64,000 nucleotides of DNA, taken from UBA5793 sp040255465 (GTDB lineage: Bacteria; Planctomycetota; Phycisphaerae; Phycisphaerales; UBA5793). Below, piece after piece: positions 34,401 through 40,578 of the stretch. The stretch covers positions 1-64,000 of the forward strand of contig JBDZVA010000006.1 in NCBI GenBank assembly GCA_040255465.1. The letters are read 5' to 3'. Both the position numbers and the translations under genes were made by a program. The notes below the pieces were generated by a model that was not told the DNA's origin, did no database searches, and worked only from the letters and a program-made list of their open reading frames with translations. Each line of letters begins with the position of its first letter. Within the stretch, counting starts at the first letter, position 1.

Positions 34401-36114
34401 CGCCGCGCCACTTGGCGTCGCGCAGCGCCGCGGTGCGTCCATCCACCTTCTTGTACTCTTCGCCGATCTCCAGCGAGAAAGTCAGCGGTCCATACGACAC
34501 GCTGGCCGCGTTGTGGTTCTTCTCCCACCGCGTCACGCTCAGGTGCATCGGCATCTTCAGTGTCACGGTGTCGCCGTTGTGCCACGTCCGCTCGATGCGA
34601 GCATAGCCGGCCTGCAATGCCGCGCCGCTGTCGCGCCCGTTAACCTTGATCGTCGCGAGCTTCGTCCACTCCGGGATCCGCAGGTAGAGCGGGAACGTCA
34701 CATCGCCACCCATCCGCAGCGTGAAGCGGATCTCCTCTTCATATGGATAGTGCGTCTGCTCGATGAAGCGCACTTCCGTCCCGTCGCCAACCTTGATCGT
34801 CGCTTCGCTGGCGCTGTAGATCGCCGCGCACGCGCCGTTGTCCGGCGTGGCCATCCACAAGTGTTCGGCCATGTACGCCCAGCCATGTGAGTGATTGTGC
34901 TGGCAGCAGCGATGGCTCAGGGGGTTCATCGTCAGCATCGGCCCGCCGTTGTCAAACCCCGGCGAGTGGCTGATCGAATCACTTACGACCATGTTCGGGC
35001 TCGTGAGGTAGCGCAGTCCGCGGAAGTCCGGCGTGAACGCAGCCGGCAGCGAGTTGAATGCCACGTCCTCCGTGTGCGCCGCCCAGAACGGATCGCCCGT
35101 GATCGTCAGCAGCGTCTCATCCGAGAGCATCTGCTCGACCATGCCGCACGTCTCGATCGCCTGCCGCGGGTCATCAAACCCAACGCGGCAATTCTCGTCA
35201 CCGCCGAACATGCCGCCGGGCACCTGGCCGTAGAGTCGCCGGATCGTTTCAAAGTTGTTGTACGCCGCCTGCAGGTCACCTTCGTTCTTCGATTGCAGCC
35301 AGTACGTCGCCGGCTCGCCGAACGCCTGTGCGATGTTCACATTGTGCCAGTTCGGCAGCGTGTTCTTCTTCGTCCAGTCGGCCGTGTTCGCGTGGATGCG
35401 CCTGGCCAGGTCGAGCAGGAACGCATCGCCCGTGCGGTTGTAGAGCCAGTAGATGCTGAACAGGTTGTCCCCGCCGCGCATGTGCTGCCAGTAGTGCGTG
35501 AGCAGCTTGTCATCCGGCACCGTCAACTGGTACTTGAAGTACCGCGTCATCAGGTCGATCACGCGCTCGTCGCCGGTGTACTCGTAGTACGACTGCAGAC
35601 AAAAGAGCATGGGCATGTTCGCCCAGAAGTCCTGCGAGCCGTCATCTTCAAAGTGACGCACCGGGCCGAAGTTGCCATCGCTTCGCTGGCTGCCCAGCGC
35701 GCCTTCCAGCCACACCTTCGCCTCGGCGATCATCGCGTCATCATTAAGAAGGTAGCCGATGTCGCCGTAGCCCTTGAGCCAGTACGGCACTTCCTCCCAG
35801 CCCCATTGACCCTGCCCGTCCTTCGACAGCCACGCGTTGTCTTCCTTTTCCAGCCACGGGCTGAGTTCTTCAAGGTGTCCCGTCACGCCATCGCGCTGCA
35901 ATTCCAGGCACCGCTTCAACCACCCGTCGGCCCGCACCGACCCGACCGGCAGCTTGATCAGCGCGCTGGGCTCGAGCGGGGCGCGATTCGACACGTAGTA
36001 GGCATTCGTCGATCCGGCCGGCGGCCGCTCGACCATCGTTACCTCACCCTGCATGGCACAACCCCCAAGCGCGATCAGGCACGCCAGAACAACAAGCACC
36101 GCGACATGATTCAT
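31426..36114 (-). CDS. GH127-GH2 fusion lipoprotein (predicted furanosidase/galactosidase)
   Basis: This 1562-residue protein starts at the ATG at 36114 (GGAG six bases upstream) with a lipoprotein signal ending ALGGC. The N-terminal half (residues about 40-600) is a GH127 (DUF1680, beta-L-arabinofuranosidase) domain: residues E321, C323 and the pair C403-C404 (ETCGMVEQ and CCQHNHSHGW) match the zinc-binding Glu and Cys residues of that family, and E307 may be the acid/base. After a discoidin-like linker, the C-terminal half from about 846 is a GH2 enzyme with acid/base E1253 (VPFNEGWGQHD) and nucleophile E1314 (VLGEFGGLG). A beta-sandwich follows at about 1420-1562. It heads the operon for a YtfQRT-YjfF-type importer. 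Confidence 0.9.
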   Translation of the reverse strand: MNHVAVLVVLACLIALGGCAMQGEVTMVERPPAGSTNAYYVSNRAPLEPSALIKLPVGSVRADGWLKRCLELQRDGVTGHLEELSPWLEKEDNAWLSKDGQGQWGWEEVPYWLKGYGDIGYLLNDDAMIAEAKVWLEGALGSQRSDGNFGPVRHFEDDGSQDFWANMPMLFCLQSYYEYTGDERVIDLMTRYFKYQLTVPDDKLLTHYWQHMRGGDNLFSIYWLYNRTGDAFLLDLARRIHANTADWTKKNTLPNWHNVNIAQAFGEPATYWLQSKNEGDLQAAYNNFETIRRLYGQVPGGMFGGDENCRVGFDDPRQAIETCGMVEQMLSDETLLTITGDPFWAAHTEDVAFNSLPAAFTPDFRGLRYLTSPNMVVSDSISHSPGFDNGGPMLTMNPLSHRCCQHNHSHGWAYMAEHLWMATPDNGACAAIYSASEATIKVGDGTEVRFIEQTHYPYEEEIRFTLRMGGDVTFPLYLRIPEWTKLATIKVNGRDSGAALQAGYARIERTWHNGDTVTLKMPMHLSVTRWEKNHNAASVSYGPLTFSLEIGEEYKKVDGRTAALRDAKWRGDVDTEKWPAFEIHPTTPWNYGLVLTGDVNKDFRIERQAWPADDFPFTLEASPIRLIAKGRRILQWTLDQYGLCATLQDSPVRTSEPVEQITLVPMGGARLRISSFPVVGDGPDAHAWKPPVMPKKLYEASASHCYQGDATSAIGDSLEPSNSEDQTVPRHTFWPHKGTAEWYEAKFDSPRTIDRAAVYWFDDRGIGGQCRVPASWKLLYRDGDQWRAVEGPTEYGVQRDRYNTVYFKPVTTSAMRIEVQLQDNYSGGMLEWRVINVGEATMKTRWADDVAAGHVWPEYPRPQLQREQWTNLNGTWQYAIRPRDEGEPAHWSGDILVPFAIESQLSGVMKAVRPEEALWYRRQFTRPSLRKGERALLHFGAVDWQATVWCNGVLLGEHKGGYDPFTFDVTDALRQDGPQWITVRVWDPTDMGDQPRGKQVLKPQGIFYTAVTGIWQTVWMETVPRGYVKRLTIEPKPDQSAVKILVDSDMPVPYEAQVMDGKVVVAKATGLAGKPLTIRIDNPKLWWPDAPFLYDLKITTGDDVVRSYFGMRSIEIGLDEDNINRIMLNGKPMFLFGPLDQGWWPDGLYTAPTDEALRFDVATTRAMGFNMARKHVKVEPARWYYWADKLGLLVWQDMPSLAQQGQHHFVGGGSPTDATLTDDAKKQFRAELGAMVDALRNHPSVIVWVPFNEGWGQHDTNDVLAWVKSLDPTRLVDGPSGWEDRGYGHFKDQHNYPGPGMFPLMADRVSVLGEFGGLGLPIPGHLWQSDRNWGYRNMADREQLASDYAALVRDLRLLIGKGLGAAVYTQTTDCEGEVNGLMTYDRAVIKIPLEQMNAINNATYEPPPIVREVVPTSERHGQPWHYTMIEPKGDWMSGAFDVSNWAAGTGGFGTNGTPGAIVGTEWSGSDIWIRSEFGLTAHDVEDSTLMLSIHHDEDAEVYINGVLAASLKGYTTGYRLVPLTQQSRAALKAGGNTMAVHCHQTRGGQYIDAGIVRLESKQ

Positions 36115-36319
36115 TGCAAACTCCGATTCCACCGGTATTCCATCCGCCCCGCTGCATCGTCGGCGTCCGGGCCCGTCATTCTATCTGAACAGGGCGGGTG
36201 CCACACAACATCCCGCATCGGGTGCGCTGTGCGAGCGTCGTTGGGCCGTCCGGCGTGCCGAGAGGCTGCAGGGCGATCCAGAGGCTTTGCGCCGCCGAGC
36301 GCGACGACTACGATGCCAC

Positions 36320-37498
36320 ATGAGAACGACCTTCCTTTCCGCCATGCTGTTCCCGCTGTCTTGTTCGATCACCCTCGCCCAGAGCGTGACAACGCCGCCG
36401 ACCCTCGATGGCGCTGTGGTCGTTCGCCTCGCGCCCAACACCGACTCCACCCGACGCCTCGGCTGGTCGCCCAAAGGCGCGACCGTTCCACTCAAGCAAG
36501 TCGGCGGCACACTTCAGGGTCATTTCCCCCTCGGCGCGCCGGGCCTGCCTCTCATCAATGTCGAGCTTCGCAAGTCTGATCCTGCCGGCGAGGTCGATGC
36601 GCTCGCCGTCGATCTCAATCGCAACGGCGCCTTTGAAGAGAGCGAACTGCTCACCTGCCAACCGAACGAGAATCGCGGCAAGTGGTGGTCGAGCTTCTCA
36701 ACCAACGTCCCCATTCCCGTCCTCGACCCCTGGGGCGAAATGGAAACGACGCCGTACCCGATCAATCTCTGGTACGTGCGCGATCCCCTCGAACCCGACG
36801 CCGCACCCGCACTCCGCTGGAGTCGCAGCGGTTTCTTCACCGGAACCTGCCAACTCGGCGGCGCCGATGCCTTCATCATGATCTGCGAGAGCGACATGGA
36901 CGGTGTGCTCAACCGCGACGACGCCTGGGGTCTCGCTCCCGCGTCCGACCCCAAAGAAGCACTGGGCATCAGCGGCATGCGCAGCCTCACTGACCATGCC
37001 TGGCTTGGTGAGCAGGCCTATCGCATCGCCGCGCTCGATGCGTCCGGGCTCCTGGCGGTCATCGTCCCGACCGATCCGGGCATCACGCACGACGCAGAAG
37101 TTGAAGCACGCGACCGACTCGCGGCCGATCGCCGCGCTGCGCGATCCGGCGCCGTCGTGGCGTTCTCACACGACTTCGCCGCAGCACAGGCCGAGGCGAA
37201 AGCAAAGGGCAAGCGCCTCTTCATCGACTTCGAGACCGACTGGTGCGGCCCGTGCAAGCAGATGGACCAGTGGGTCTACACGGCCGACGATGTCGTCGCT
37301 GTGTCCAAGGACCTCATCACTGTCAAAGTCGATGGCGACGCCTCGCGCGACCTCGTCAAACAATTCAACGTCGCCGCCTACCCGACCATGATCCTCCTCG
37401 ACGCCAACGGCAAAGAAATCGCCCGCAACGTCGGCTACATCGGCGTGAAGGAAACGGCTGAGTTTCTACGAAAGGGCAGCAACGCATCACGGCAATAA
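36320..37498 (+). CDS. secreted thioredoxin-fold protein
   Basis: This 392-residue protein starts at the ATG at 36320 with a signal peptide (cleavage near ITLAQ; an upstream in-frame start at 36287 adds only basic residues). Residues about 25-270 form an unassigned domain that mentions an EF-hand-like DLNRNGAFEESEL segment and DSDMDGVLNRDD-like acidic loops (here ESDMDGVLNRDD), possibly Ca-binding. Residues about 285-392 are a thioredoxin domain with the active-site WCGPCKQMD and the cis-Pro segment AAYPTMILLDANG. It probably acts as a periplasmic thiol-disulfide protein. It diverges from the GH127-GH2 gene over 205 bases. Confidence 0.85.
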   Translation: MRTTFLSAMLFPLSCSITLAQSVTTPPTLDGAVVVRLAPNTDSTRRLGWSPKGATVPLKQVGGTLQGHFPLGAPGLPLINVELRKSDPAGEVDALAVDLNRNGAFEESELLTCQPNENRGKWWSSFSTNVPIPVLDPWGEMETTPYPINLWYVRDPLEPDAAPALRWSRSGFFTGTCQLGGADAFIMICESDMDGVLNRDDAWGLAPASDPKEALGISGMRSLTDHAWLGEQAYRIAALDASGLLAVIVPTDPGITHDAEVEARDRLAADRRAARSGAVVAFSHDFAAAQAEAKAKGKRLFIDFETDWCGPCKQMDQWVYTADDVVAVSKDLITVKVDGDASRDLVKQFNVAAYPTMILLDANGKEIARNVGYIGVKETAEFLRKGSNASRQ

Positions 37499-37559
37499 TC
37501 GTTGCGGATAGCCGACTCGTGCGTGCTGGAGATCACTCCGTTCTATGAAGGGAAACGCC

Positions 37560-37850
37560 ATGGCGCCAAAGCTCATCACCTGCATCGCGGCGGGCATTGT
37601 CTGTCTCGTCTGCGTCTTCACCGCGGTCGAGCGATACCAGGCGAACGCAAATGCCGTAAGGGCGATGAAAGAAATGGATCGTCGAATGGGAGGCGGGATG
37701 TTACGCGAAGACTACTTCGCACCCGCAATTCCGGCCGCCAGCAAGTACGCCACTCTCTTTGCCTTGATAAGCGGCGGCGTTGCCGTGACCGCCTTCATCA
37801 CGCATAAGAGAGAGCAGTCCGCTGGCGAGCGGCCACAACGCACCACCTGA
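37560..37850 (+). CDS. small two-helix membrane protein, unknown function
   Basis: This 96-residue protein starts at the ATG at 37560, preceded by AAGGGA at seven bases (an ATG at 37545 has no such site). It has two hydrophobic segments (LITCIAAGIVCLVCVFTAV near the N-terminus and YATLFALISGGVAVTAFI near residue 70) around a basic, Met-rich middle. No family was recognised. It follows the thioredoxin-fold gene by 61 bases on the same strand. Confidence 0.5.
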   Translation: MAPKLITCIAAGIVCLVCVFTAVERYQANANAVRAMKEMDRRMGGGMLREDYFAPAIPAASKYATLFALISGGVAVTAFITHKREQSAGERPQRTT

Positions 37851-37977
37851 TCCTGCGTACACAAATCCCCCTGGTGGAATTGCATAAAGCGACGGACTCT
37901 ACAATCGCCAACCATGCACATCCCGCGCATCTGGATGAAATCCTCAATCGATCAGCGCCGACCCGGCCTTCGCCCGC

Positions 37978-38250
37978 ATGTGCCTCGCACAGAAATCTTT
38001 CCGCGCTCGCCTTACCCCCAAACCCTGGCGCTGCAATTGCACCCTCCCGCCCGGCCGACACCCGCGCGACGGCGAAGCGCAACGCGTGTTCGACAACTGG
38101 CTGCGCGAGTACGAGACGGCAGCACATCGCCACGCCACCTGCCGCTACCTCGAAACCATCGGCAATGCGAATCCACTCTCAACGATGCGACAAATAGTTG
38201 ATTTGCACGACAGGCTGACCCGATCCGGAGAATCGCTGCCCCTTGCGTAA
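37978..38250 (+). CDS. doubtful small ORF, unknown function
   Basis: An open frame of 90 residues begins MCLAQKSFRARL and has a more protein-like second half (RVFDNWLREYETA, RQIVDLHDRLTRSG). No ribosome binding site is visible, another frame (37914-38201) is also open, and no family is recognised. It could be a decayed gene or chance. It is given because the 37851-38298 stretch holds nothing better. Confidence 0.2.
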   Translation: MCLAQKSFRARLTPKPWRCNCTLPPGRHPRDGEAQRVFDNWLREYETAAHRHATCRYLETIGNANPLSTMRQIVDLHDRLTRSGESLPLA

Positions 38251-38298
38251 CCCCGAAGAACGCGAACTGTCCCGAAATGAACCTACAGGAGCTCATTC

Positions 38299-38619
38299 AT
38301 GCAGTGGACCACTCAGCAGAGGCGCGCGTTGCAGTACTTTGTTGCTCACAGGGAGAGCGGTCCGGCGGTTTCAGAGTATGGATGGAAACTGGCTCGTGCG
38401 GCACTCGTGCACGCGATCGCCGTATCAGTCGGTGTCTACATCGGATTCGTCATCGACATGCCGGGATTGGCCTGGTGGTGCATCGGCTTTGGCATCGGCA
38501 CGATCGTCGGCGACATTCGATACGTCGTATCCGCCGCGCGAAACTGGCCGCTTGTCGCGGAAGTGACCGACTGGGATCGGGTCTCGCAACTCGCGGCTGA
38601 GGTTGAAATGGCCCCGTAA
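38299..38619 (+). CDS. small membrane protein, unknown function
   Basis: This 106-residue protein starts at the ATG at 38299 with AGGAG eight bases upstream. It begins with a hydrophilic helix (TTQQRRALQYFVAHRESG), followed by two hydrophobic segments (AALVHAIAVSVGVYIGFVI and LAWWCIGFGIGTIVGDI) and an acidic tail. No family was recognised. The 1.4 kb that follow are non-coding and rich in repeats. Confidence 0.55.
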   Translation: MQWTTQQRRALQYFVAHRESGPAVSEYGWKLARAALVHAIAVSVGVYIGFVIDMPGLAWWCIGFGIGTIVGDIRYVVSAARNWPLVAEVTDWDRVSQLAAEVEMAP

Positions 38620-38710
38620 TTCTGGAGGTCAGCTCAAGACCTGACACAACGGCTCACGTGGCGCAAAACTGACAAGCGTTCAGGGCCACCCGAATCCCGC
38701 TGCTCTAAGT

Positions 38711-38772
38711 GGATGGTGCCATGCTTCATCGGCTCCCTGGCCTGAGCCGCGTCGAAGGCTGCGTGAAGCATG
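38711..38772 (+). repeat. hairpin repeat, copy 1 (A part only)
   Basis: This copy runs from GGATGGTGCC to GAAGCATG. Its ends carry an 8-bp inverted repeat ATGCTTCA ... TGAAGCAT. The 59 bases from 38714 are identical or nearly so to 39084-39144. Confidence 0.85.
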
Positions 38773-38824
38773 CCGAGCGTCCGCTGAGTCACGAGTGCCC
38801 TTGTCCGTTGCAACACACTCGCGG

Positions 38825-38920
38825 GGTGCCATGCTTCATCGGCTTTGCGTGAAGCATGACGAGCGGGCAGCGACTCTCAAACGCTCCGCTCTTTCGATGG
38901 TCCACCGCGCCATCGCATGC
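38825..38920 (+). repeat. hairpin repeat, copy 2 (short A part plus B part)
   Basis: The A part (38825-38858) lacks about 27 central bases compared with the other copies, leaving ATGCTTCA and TGAAGCAT as an 8-bp stem with an 11-base loop. The B part (38859-38920) matches 39145-39206 with only a few differences. Confidence 0.85.
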
Positions 38921-38933
38921 TTCGCCGCAAATG

Positions 38934-39069
38934 GGGTGCCGTGGTCTGACCGAAGCTCTGAGAGGGAAGGCCACGCGACCGCGCGATCGGCGATCAGACT
39001 GAACCGCCATCCCGCGGCGCAACCGCGTGGCCTTCCGGTCGCAAAGCCTCCCTCCAGACCACGGCACCC
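38934..39069. repeat. 136-base imperfect palindrome
   Basis: Outer arms of 15 bp (GGGTGCCGTGGTCTG at 38934-38948 and its complement at 39055-39069) and inner arms of 13 bp (GGAAGGCCACGCG at 38965-38977 and its complement at 39024-39036) are both perfect. The segments between outer and inner arms are partly complementary. The whole could fold as a long hairpin or cruciform. Confidence 0.85.
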
Positions 39070-39083
39070 GGCTGTCCGATCTC

Positions 39084-39206
39084 GATGGTGCCATGCTTCA
39101 TCGGCTCCCTGGCCTGAGCCGCGTCGAAGGCTGCGTGAAGCATGACGAGCGGGCAACGGCTCTCAAACGCTCTGCTCTTTCGATGGTCCACCGCGCCATC
39201 GCATGC
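39084..39206 (+). repeat. hairpin repeat, copy 3 (full A plus B)
   Basis: A full-length copy: the A part 39084-39144 matches copy 1 and the B part 39145-39206 matches copy 2. It is the only copy here in which both parts are complete. Confidence 0.85.
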
Positions 39207-39231
39207 CTTGCCCGAAGCGGGTCAAGGCATG
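39202..39231. repeat. hairpin next to repeat copy 3
   Basis: A 9-bp perfect stem (CATGCCTTG at 39202-39210 with its complement at 39223-39231) continues into a 4-bp CCCG/CGGG stem with a three-base loop and one bulged base. No T-run follows, so it is not a clear terminator. Confidence 0.7.
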
Positions 39232-39270
39232 GCACCCCCAAATCCGCCGGGCCTGCGCCCCAATCCAACA

Positions 39271-39390
39271 GCTCTTCTCCGCGTCCTCTGCGATCTCTGC
39301 GGTAAATTGCCTTTCTCCTGCATTCCCACCCAATCCCGGCTTTTCTTCGTGCCCTCTTCGTGTCTTCGTGACTTCGTGGTGAAAAACTTC
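39271..39390 (+). repeat. two blocks of degenerate short tandem repeats
   Basis: Block one (39271-39310) is built of repeated CTCCGCG/CTCTGCG units ending in GGTAAATTGC. Block two (39341-39390) is built of four TTCGTG units at 8-11-base steps, ending GTGGTGAAAAAC. Both are intergenic, and neither is coding. Confidence 0.6.
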
Positions 39391-39531
39391 GCCGCCCGCA
39401 CACACGTGCACCATCCAAACTGCATCCCGTGCGCCGACTTTTTGAAAACGCAAAAAAGTTGACCAAAACTCAAGATCACCCCCCACAGAAAAATGAAAAT
39501 CGACGAGAATTCCTGATTCGTCCCGCACAGA

Positions 39532-39599
39532 AGCGCTCATTTACACGGAAGCGCTCCCAAGCGCGCACCAGCGCTCAAAAATCGCGCACAGGAGCGCTC
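39532..39599. repeat. four AGCGCTC boxes at about 20-base intervals
   Basis: AGCGCTC occurs at 39532, 39550, 39570 and 39593, i.e. steps of 18, 20 and 23 bases. The AGCGCT core is self-complementary. GCGCAC/GCGCGC motifs lie between boxes. The spacing, near two helical turns, is what a protein-binding array would show; no protein is known. Confidence 0.5.
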
Positions 39600-39851
39600 T
39601 GGCGCGCATGAAAAGTTCCCGACATGGTGCATCTCCGTGTTGGCACGCATTTTGCGTTGCACATTTTTCGCAATCGCGCCTCACGCCGCGCCGCCCGCGA
39701 AGTTTTTCGCGCGACCGCCTCACGACCGACTCACCTCAACGGCCGTGGCGCGTTGCGATTCGGCCCGACCGCGCACACCGGCGCACGCGAATCCCTATTG
39801 GTAGACGTGCTATTCAATCGCCCACAACCCGACACCACCATCGATGGATCA

Positions 39852-39922
39852 ACCAGACCGACGCGCCAGCGAGGACGAACTCTCTTCTCAACCAGGACTC
39901 TTCGCTCGCGCATCAGTCTGGT
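39852..39922. repeat. palindromic element, copy 1
   Basis: The left arm (39852-39875, starting ACCAGACCGACGCG) is identical over 24 bases to the left arm of the element at 62368. The right arm (39899-39922) is its complement with four mismatches. The loop is 23 bases. Confidence 0.85.
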
Positions 39923-40067
39923 GCACCCCGTCACCCTCGCAGATCCTGAGCCCCGCCGAAGGACATCACCCCATTACCCACCCATGCCCCACGCCCCACG
40001 CCGCAAACCGAAAAGAACCGCCGGCTTTCGCCGGCGGCGGATGGGAATTTCTCTGATGCCCGTCGAG

Positions 40068-40469
40068 TTACGGACTCTTCTCGGTCCAGTATCGCGTGAC
40101 CACGCCGTTGACGAGTTCGAAGCACGTCGTCGTCGTTTCTTCCTTGTGCTCCCAGCCGTCGTAGAGGAAGAGGAACTCGCCGCTGCTGCTCTCGCTGCGG
40201 CGATACTCGTAGCGCCAGATCTCGCCTTCCACGCCATCGCGCGTGAATGTCTTGCGCGACGTCGGGGCCCCGAATGCGGCTTCGACCCAGTCCGACGTCG
40301 TCTTGTTGGGCTGCACCTGCGAGAGGCTCGTACTCGTGATGCGGCGGCCCTGCACGCTGACCGTCTTGTTGCCGCTGATGACGTTGCAACCGCCCAACGC
40401 GGTGAGGGCGACGAGCGAGGCAGTCAGAACAAGGCGCCTCGTGGCGGTCGTGGTTGTGATCCTGGGCAT
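40068..40469 (-). CDS. small lipoprotein, unknown function
   Basis: This 133-residue protein begins with a lipoprotein signal (basic N-terminus, hydrophobic LVLTASLVALTALGGC) at the ATG at 40469, with AAGGAG seven bases upstream. The mature part has ITSTSLSQVQPNKTTSDWVEAAFGAPT, which recalls the short BamE/SmpA-type fold where a TxxxVxxxxGxP turn precedes a beta-hairpin (EIWRYEYRRSE, GEFLFLYDGWEH). The relation to BamE is weak and inferred. It is probably anchored to the outer or inner membrane. Confidence 0.7.
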   Translation of the reverse strand: MPRITTTTATRRLVLTASLVALTALGGCNVISGNKTVSVQGRRITSTSLSQVQPNKTTSDWVEAAFGAPTSRKTFTRDGVEGEIWRYEYRRSESSSGEFLFLYDGWEHKEETTTTCFELVNGVVTRYWTEKSP

Positions 40470-40578
40470 GGTCCATCTCCTTGCGATGCATACGCGGCGG
40501 GCGTTGCGGGCCCGATGCGATCATCGGCACGGCAAGATCGCGGGCTGCATTGCATCATAGGACACCGTCAGCGAAAGG

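Larger units (their letters stand above)
38620..40067. other. 1.4-kb non-coding tract with several repeat types
   Basis: No supported gene lies here. In order it holds: three copies of a hairpin-forming repeat (38711-39206), a 136-base imperfect palindrome (38934-39069), a strong hairpin at 39202-39231, two degenerate tandem blocks (39271-39310 and 39341-39390), four AGCGCTC boxes (39532-39599) and a 71-base palindromic element (39852-39922) whose arm recurs exactly at 62.4 kb. Long open frames crossing it are composed of repeat-derived Arg/Pro/Ala-rich residues and are not believable as genes. Confidence 0.7.

Noticed and set aside
38711..39206. CRISPR array
   Set aside because: Copies are unevenly spaced, differ in length and have no similar-sized spacers; no cas genes are present.
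39532..39599. Replication origin candidate
   Set aside because: Repeated boxes are present, but no DnaA boxes, dnaA, dnaN or partition genes are nearby.
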